Of a DNA stretch of 8,910 nt, positions 7,214 through 8,910 are shown piece by piece. The position numbers and the translations under genes were made by a program. The DNA is from Clostridia bacterium (GTDB taxonomy: Bacteria; Bacillota; Clostridia; Oscillospirales; QAMX01): positions 1-8,910 of the forward strand of contig JAKSPX010000045.1 of NCBI GenBank assembly GCA_024404415.1, in the 5' to 3' direction. How positions within the stretch are numbered: the stretch's first letter is position 1; every line of letters begins with the position of its first letter. The notes under the pieces were generated by a model. The model was not told the origin of the DNA. It searched no databases and saw nothing but the letters and a program-made list of their open reading frames with translations.

Positions 7214-7256
7214 ATAAGGGGTAGCCGCGATGGTGCCCCTTATGCTGTAAATTTTC
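7214..7256 (+). terminator. Probable pnp terminator hairpin with weak T-run
   Basis: ATAAGGGG (7214-7221) pairs with CCCCTTAT (7236-7243), extendable by two pairs inside, 18 bases after the pnp stop. The following GCTGTAAATTTT has only a short, late T-run, so this is a weak or partial terminator. The consensus tRNA promoter begins right behind it, which supports a transcription-unit boundary. Confidence 0.5.
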
Positions 7257-7257
7257 A

Positions 7258-7286
7258 TTGACAAAACGCACGCGGGATGGTATGAT
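7258..7286 (+). promoter_or_regulatory. Near-consensus promoter of tRNA-Leu
   Basis: A consensus -35 TTGACA (7258-7263) and a -10 TATGAT (7281-7286) are spaced by 17 bases. The -10 ends nine bases before the mature tRNA, leaving a very short 5' leader. This is a typical strong stable-RNA promoter. Confidence 0.88.
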
Positions 7287-7295
7287 AATAACCGC

Positions 7296-7380
7296 GCGGG
7301 TATGGCGGAATAGGCAGACGCAACAGACTTAAAATCTGTCGAGGCAACTCATGCCGGTTCGACCCCGGCTACCCGCACCA
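7296..7380 (+). tRNA. tRNA-Leu (anticodon UAA), CCA encoded
   Basis: The 85-base gene folds as a class II tRNA. The acceptor stem is GCGGGTA (7296-7302) with TACCCGC (7370-7376) and is followed by A and an encoded CCA. The anticodon stem ACAGA/TCTGT encloses the loop CTTAAAA (7328-7334) with anticodon TAA at 7330-7332. The long variable arm has GAG/CTC, and the T-arm is GCCGG-TTCGACC-CCGGC. It reads UUA (and by wobble probably UUG) as leucine. UUA is rare in this window: I find it in-frame only in the response regulator, the P-loop protein and the acetyltransferase. The gene has its own promoter and terminator. Confidence 0.97.
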
Positions 7381-7412
7381 TGAAAAAAGACGCCGCAAGG
7401 CGTCTTTTTTCA
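7381..7412. terminator. Terminator immediately after tRNA-Leu, symmetrical
   Basis: TGAAAAAAGACGCC (7381-7394) pairs perfectly with GGCGTCTTTTTTCA (7399-7412) across a GCAA loop. It starts one base after the CCA end. The T-run is within the right arm and an A-run within the left, so it can act on both strands. Confidence 0.92.
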
Positions 7413-7430
7413 TCGAAATTTGCCCTGTGG

Positions 7431-7593
7431 CAAGTGAAATAGCTTTGCTGTGAAATATTTGCTCCGCAAATGTGAAATGTCCGCTCGCGCGAACGCGGGC
7501 AAATTTCATTTCACATGCGAAGCGAAGCGGAACAATATTTCACAATTGGCGTGAGCCGATTATTTCACATCGGCGGAGCCGATATTTCACTTG
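7431..7593. repeat. Modular palindromic element: seven GTGAAAT/ATTTCAC boxes separated by hairpins
   Basis: Three GTGAAAT boxes (7434, 7450, 7472) are followed by four complementary ATTTCAC boxes (7508, 7537, 7562, 7584). Between most boxes lies a short perfect or near-perfect hairpin that fills the gap exactly: AGC-TTT-GCT, ATTTGC-TCC-GCAAAT, GTCCGC/GCGGGC, AATTGGC-GTGA-GCCGATT and ATCGGC-GGA-GCCGAT. The ends are 10-bp perfect inverted repeats, CAAGTGAAAT (7431-7440) and ATTTCACTTG (7584-7593). Another hairpin, TTGCC-CTGT-GGCAA (7420-7433), overlaps the left edge. There is no ORF in it. It is probably a non-autonomous repeat family of Clostridia, since I recall similar TGAAAT-box arrays in gut Clostridia, but I cannot verify copies elsewhere. 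Confidence 0.85.
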
Positions 7594-7619
7594 AAAAAGC
7601 AATATGTTTTTGATATTCT
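7591..7619 (+). promoter_or_regulatory. Candidate promoter of the small accessory operon
   Basis: TTGAAA (7591-7596) and TATTCT (7614-7619) are 17 bases apart. The TTG of the -35 is the last three bases of the upstream palindromic element, so the repeat supplies part of the promoter. An alternative -10, TATATC (7619-7624), has worse spacing. Confidence 0.5.
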
Positions 7620-7644
7620 ATATCGGAAAGGGGCGGTACCTTCA

Positions 7645-7725
7645 ATGTCTGCACCCGAAATTCAAAGCCGCATCACCCGCTTTGCCGACGTTCTTGAAAA
7701 GGAACTGAACCGTACCGATATATAA
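7645..7725 (+). CDS. Possible 26-residue peptide, start unsure; leader ORF or gene remnant
   Basis: An ATG at 7645 opens a 26-codon frame beginning MSAPEIQSRITRF and ending ELNRTDI, with TAA at 7723. GGAAAGGGG (7625-7633) lies upstream with somewhat long spacing (11 bases). The peptide is charged, could form an amphipathic helix and has no membrane segment or Cys motif; I do not recognise it. Its stop codon overlaps the Shine-Dalgarno of the next gene (TAAGGAGA), ten bases before that start, an arrangement that allows translational coupling. It could instead be the N-terminal scrap of a lost gene, or chance. Codon choice (mostly C/G-ending, no TTA) is compatible with coding. Confidence 0.4.
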   Translation: MSAPEIQSRITRFADVLEKELNRTDI

Positions 7726-7735
7726 GGAGAATACC

Positions 7736-8224
7736 ATGCGAAAAGTGATCGTGATCGGCTGCCCGGGTGGCGGCAAGAGCACGTTTTCCAGAAAACTGCA
7801 TGACCTGACGGATCTGCCGCTTTATCACCTCGACAGGATGTACTGGAATCCCGACCGGACGAAGGTGGAAAAATCCGTGTTCCGGGAGCGGCTGGCAGAA
7901 GTCATCGAGAAGGATGCGTGGATCATCGACGGAAATTACGGCTCCACCATGGAATGGCGTATCGAAGCCTCGGATACCGTCTTTTTCCTGGATTATCCGA
8001 CCGAGGTCTGCCTGGAGGGCATCCGGACGAGAAAAGACAAGCCGCGATCCGATATGCCGTGGGTCGAGACGGGAGACGACGAGGAATTTCTGCAGTTCAT
8101 CCGGGATTACCGGGAGGAAAGCCGTCCCAAGGTCTTAAATCTGCTTGAAAAATACCCGGACAAAACGGTGTTCATTTTCCACGCGCGGGACGAGGCGGAC
8201 GAATTTTTGAAAAATCTGAAATGA
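7736..8224 (+). CDS. P-loop kinase-like protein, DNA topology modulation (FlaR-like)/adenylate-kinase-related family
   Basis: A 162-residue soluble protein with a single NTPase/kinase fold. The Walker A loop GCPGGGKST is at 8-16, followed by the family pattern YHLDRMYW (30-37), WIIDGNYG (62-69), a second strand DTVFFLDYP (80-88), and an arginine-rich lid region, GIRTRKDKPR (95-104). This set of motifs is typical of small proteins annotated as 'topology modulation protein' or FlaR-like and related to adenylate and shikimate kinases. The true substrate is not established, and the topology label comes from old genetic work on FlaR. The start has a strong TAAGGAGA Shine-Dalgarno (7723-7730). It is the first clear gene of a short operon with the acetyltransferase 15 bases downstream. 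One TTA codon occurs (codon 134). A nucleotide or small-molecule kinase remains possible. Confidence 0.85.
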   Translation: MRKVIVIGCPGGGKSTFSRKLHDLTDLPLYHLDRMYWNPDRTKVEKSVFRERLAEVIEKDAWIIDGNYGSTMEWRIEASDTVFFLDYPTEVCLEGIRTRKDKPRSDMPWVETGDDEEFLQFIRDYREESRPKVLNLLEKYPDKTVFIFHARDEADEFLKNLK

Positions 8225-8239
8225 CAAAGAGGGACTTAT

Positions 8240-8722
8240 ATGCTTGTCAGAAACTATCGTGAGAGCGACGTGCCGGAAATGGTGCGCCTCTGGAATCAGG
8301 TCATTGAGGACGGAGAGGCGTTTCCTCAGGAGGAGTGCCTCACGGTGGAGGGCGGCAAGAGCTTCTTCGCCGCGCAGACCTATTCTGCCGTTGCGGAGGA
8401 TGACGCGGGGCGCGTCGTGGGGCTTTATATCCTGCATCCCAACAACGTCGGAAGGTGCGGCCACATCGGAAACGCGAGCTACGTGGTGGAACGCGGCGAG
8501 CGCGGAAAGCACTTCGGTGAGGCACTGGTGAAGGATTGCCTTATCCAAGCCAAAGCGCACGGCTTTTCCCTCATGCAGTTCAACGCCGTGGTCGACGCGA
8601 ATGTTCACGCCCGACACCTTTATGAAAGGCTCGGTTTTGTTGTCCTCGGGAAGATCCCCAACGGCTTCCGCATGAAGGACGGGCATTTTGAAGATATCTG
8701 GCTTTATTATCACGAATTATAA
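8240..8722 (+). CDS. GNAT-family N-acetyltransferase
   Basis: A 160-residue cytoplasmic protein of the GCN5-related acetyltransferase fold, which transfers acetyl from acetyl-CoA to an amine. The N-terminus RNYRESDVPEMVRLWNQV is typical of helix alpha-1. Motif A, with the pyrophosphate-binding loop RGKHFG (88-93), follows the strand NASYVVE. Motif B comprises FNAVVDANVHARHLYERLGF (114-133), including the common Asn and the LYERLGF signature. The HPNNVGRCGHI stretch (66-76) suggests a distinct subfamily common in Firmicutes (from memory). The substrate is unknown. AAAGAGGG (8226-8233) gives a good ribosome binding site six bases before the ATG, 15 bases after the preceding stop, so the gene is co-transcribed with the P-loop protein. 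The last sense codon is the rare TTA. Confidence 0.93.
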   Translation: MLVRNYRESDVPEMVRLWNQVIEDGEAFPQEECLTVEGGKSFFAAQTYSAVAEDDAGRVVGLYILHPNNVGRCGHIGNASYVVERGERGKHFGEALVKDCLIQAKAHGFSLMQFNAVVDANVHARHLYERLGFVVLGKIPNGFRMKDGHFEDIWLYYHEL

Positions 8723-8773
8723 CATAACTTGAAGACATCTATGTGAATGTAGTGATACAGAGTTTGAAAGTAG

Positions 8774-8793
8774 GGTCGACTCACGAGTCGACC
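8774..8793. repeat. Short perfect hairpin GGTCGACTC/GAGTCGACC
   Basis: A 9-bp perfect inverted repeat with a two-base centre lies within GTAGGG...GCCC, 51 bases after the acetyltransferase stop. There is no T-run on the plus strand, so it is not a standard terminator. It resembles the GTAGGG(C)-type short intergenic palindromes I recall from Clostridia genomes, and a second one follows in opposite orientation. Confidence 0.7.
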
Positions 8794-8847
8794 GCCCTTC
8801 CCGGCACAGAGATGACCGATGGGGAATAATCGCAAGACGGGAGTTTC

Positions 8848-8866
8848 GGGCGATCGCAGATCGCCC
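8848..8866. repeat. Short perfect hairpin GGGCGATC/GATCGCCC
   Basis: An 8-bp perfect inverted repeat with loop GCA. On the minus strand it reads ACAAGGGGCGATC...GATCGCCCG, the mirror arrangement of the hairpin at 8774-8793. The two look like a head-to-head pair of the same palindromic repeat type, spaced by about 54 bases. No T-run follows on the plus strand. Confidence 0.65.
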
Positions 8867-8893
8867 CTTGTATAATAAGGTCAAGCAAAAAAG

Positions 8894-8902
8894 TGGTATA
8901 AT
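8894..8902 (+). promoter_or_regulatory. Extended -10 promoter box pointing out of the window
   Basis: TGGTATAAT is a perfect extended -10 (TGN-TATAAT) followed by AGAGGGAG. A second TATAAT lies at 8871-8876 just behind the second hairpin. No good -35 is seen for either. The next gene would lie beyond the window, so this cannot be confirmed. Apart from these boxes and the two hairpins, bases 8723-8910 hold nothing I can recognise. Confidence 0.4.
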
Positions 8903-8910
8903 AGAGGGAG

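Noticed and set aside
7431..7593. CRISPR-like array
   Set aside because: The repeated box is only 7 bases, flips orientation midway, and the intervals are self-complementary hairpins of unequal length, not unique spacers; no cas genes are present.
8135..8713. 192-residue minus-strand open frame opposite the acetyltransferase
   Set aside because: It is a shadow of the GNAT gene, with no ribosome binding site and no recognisable motif.

Overview
The window looks like chromosomal core-genome DNA from an anaerobic, GC-rich Firmicute of the class Clostridia (Oscillospiraceae/Ruminococcaceae-like). The reasons are a pyruvate:ferredoxin oxidoreductase of the single-chain anaerobe type, a Gram-positive style OmpR/kinase pair, strong AAGGAGG-type ribosome binding sites, an rpsO-pnp pair, a CCA-encoding tRNA gene, and three kinds of intergenic palindromic repeat. 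The highly expressed genes strongly prefer C-ending codons. The taxon is an inference from gene content and style; nothing in the window proves it.

Layout. Positions 1-1967 (+) hold the C-terminal 654 residues of pyruvate:ferredoxin oxidoreductase, closed by a strong hairpin terminator at 1991-2020. Positions 2045-2188 are a MITE-like imperfect palindrome with 14-bp perfect ends. Positions 2205-4336 (-) are a two-gene operon, response regulator then membrane histidine kinase, overlapping by ATGA and convergent with the oxidoreductase gene. Positions 4337-4614 are a divergent intergenic region carrying a likely regulator promoter (-), a good rpsO promoter (+) and an rpsO leader with three small hairpins. 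rpsO (4615-4881) and pnp (5043-7196) follow in the classical order, with a 13-bp perfect hairpin between them. Next is a self-contained tRNA-Leu(UAA) unit with consensus promoter, gene with CCA, and terminator (7258-7412).

Positions 7431-7593 hold the most striking non-coding structure. Seven copies of a 7-base box are separated by short hairpins, three in one orientation and four in the other, and the ends match as 10-bp inverted repeats. The last bases of this element coincide with the -35 of a promoter that appears to drive a small downstream operon: a possible 26-codon ORF (7645-7725), a P-loop kinase-like protein of the topology-modulation (FlaR-like) family (7736-8224) and a GNAT acetyltransferase (8240-8722). 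The window ends with two short perfect hairpins and two TATAAT boxes that may belong to the next gene.

How the genes relate. Most of the window is housekeeping: fermentation of pyruvate, ribosome assembly, RNA turnover and a leucine tRNA. It also contains one sensory operon of unknown stimulus and one small accessory operon of unknown role. I see no phage, transposase, toxin-antitoxin, CRISPR or defence genes. The candidates for something less well described are the modular box-hairpin array, the 26-codon ORF ending in the next gene's Shine-Dalgarno, and the structured rpsO leader. None of these is strong evidence for a new biological system.
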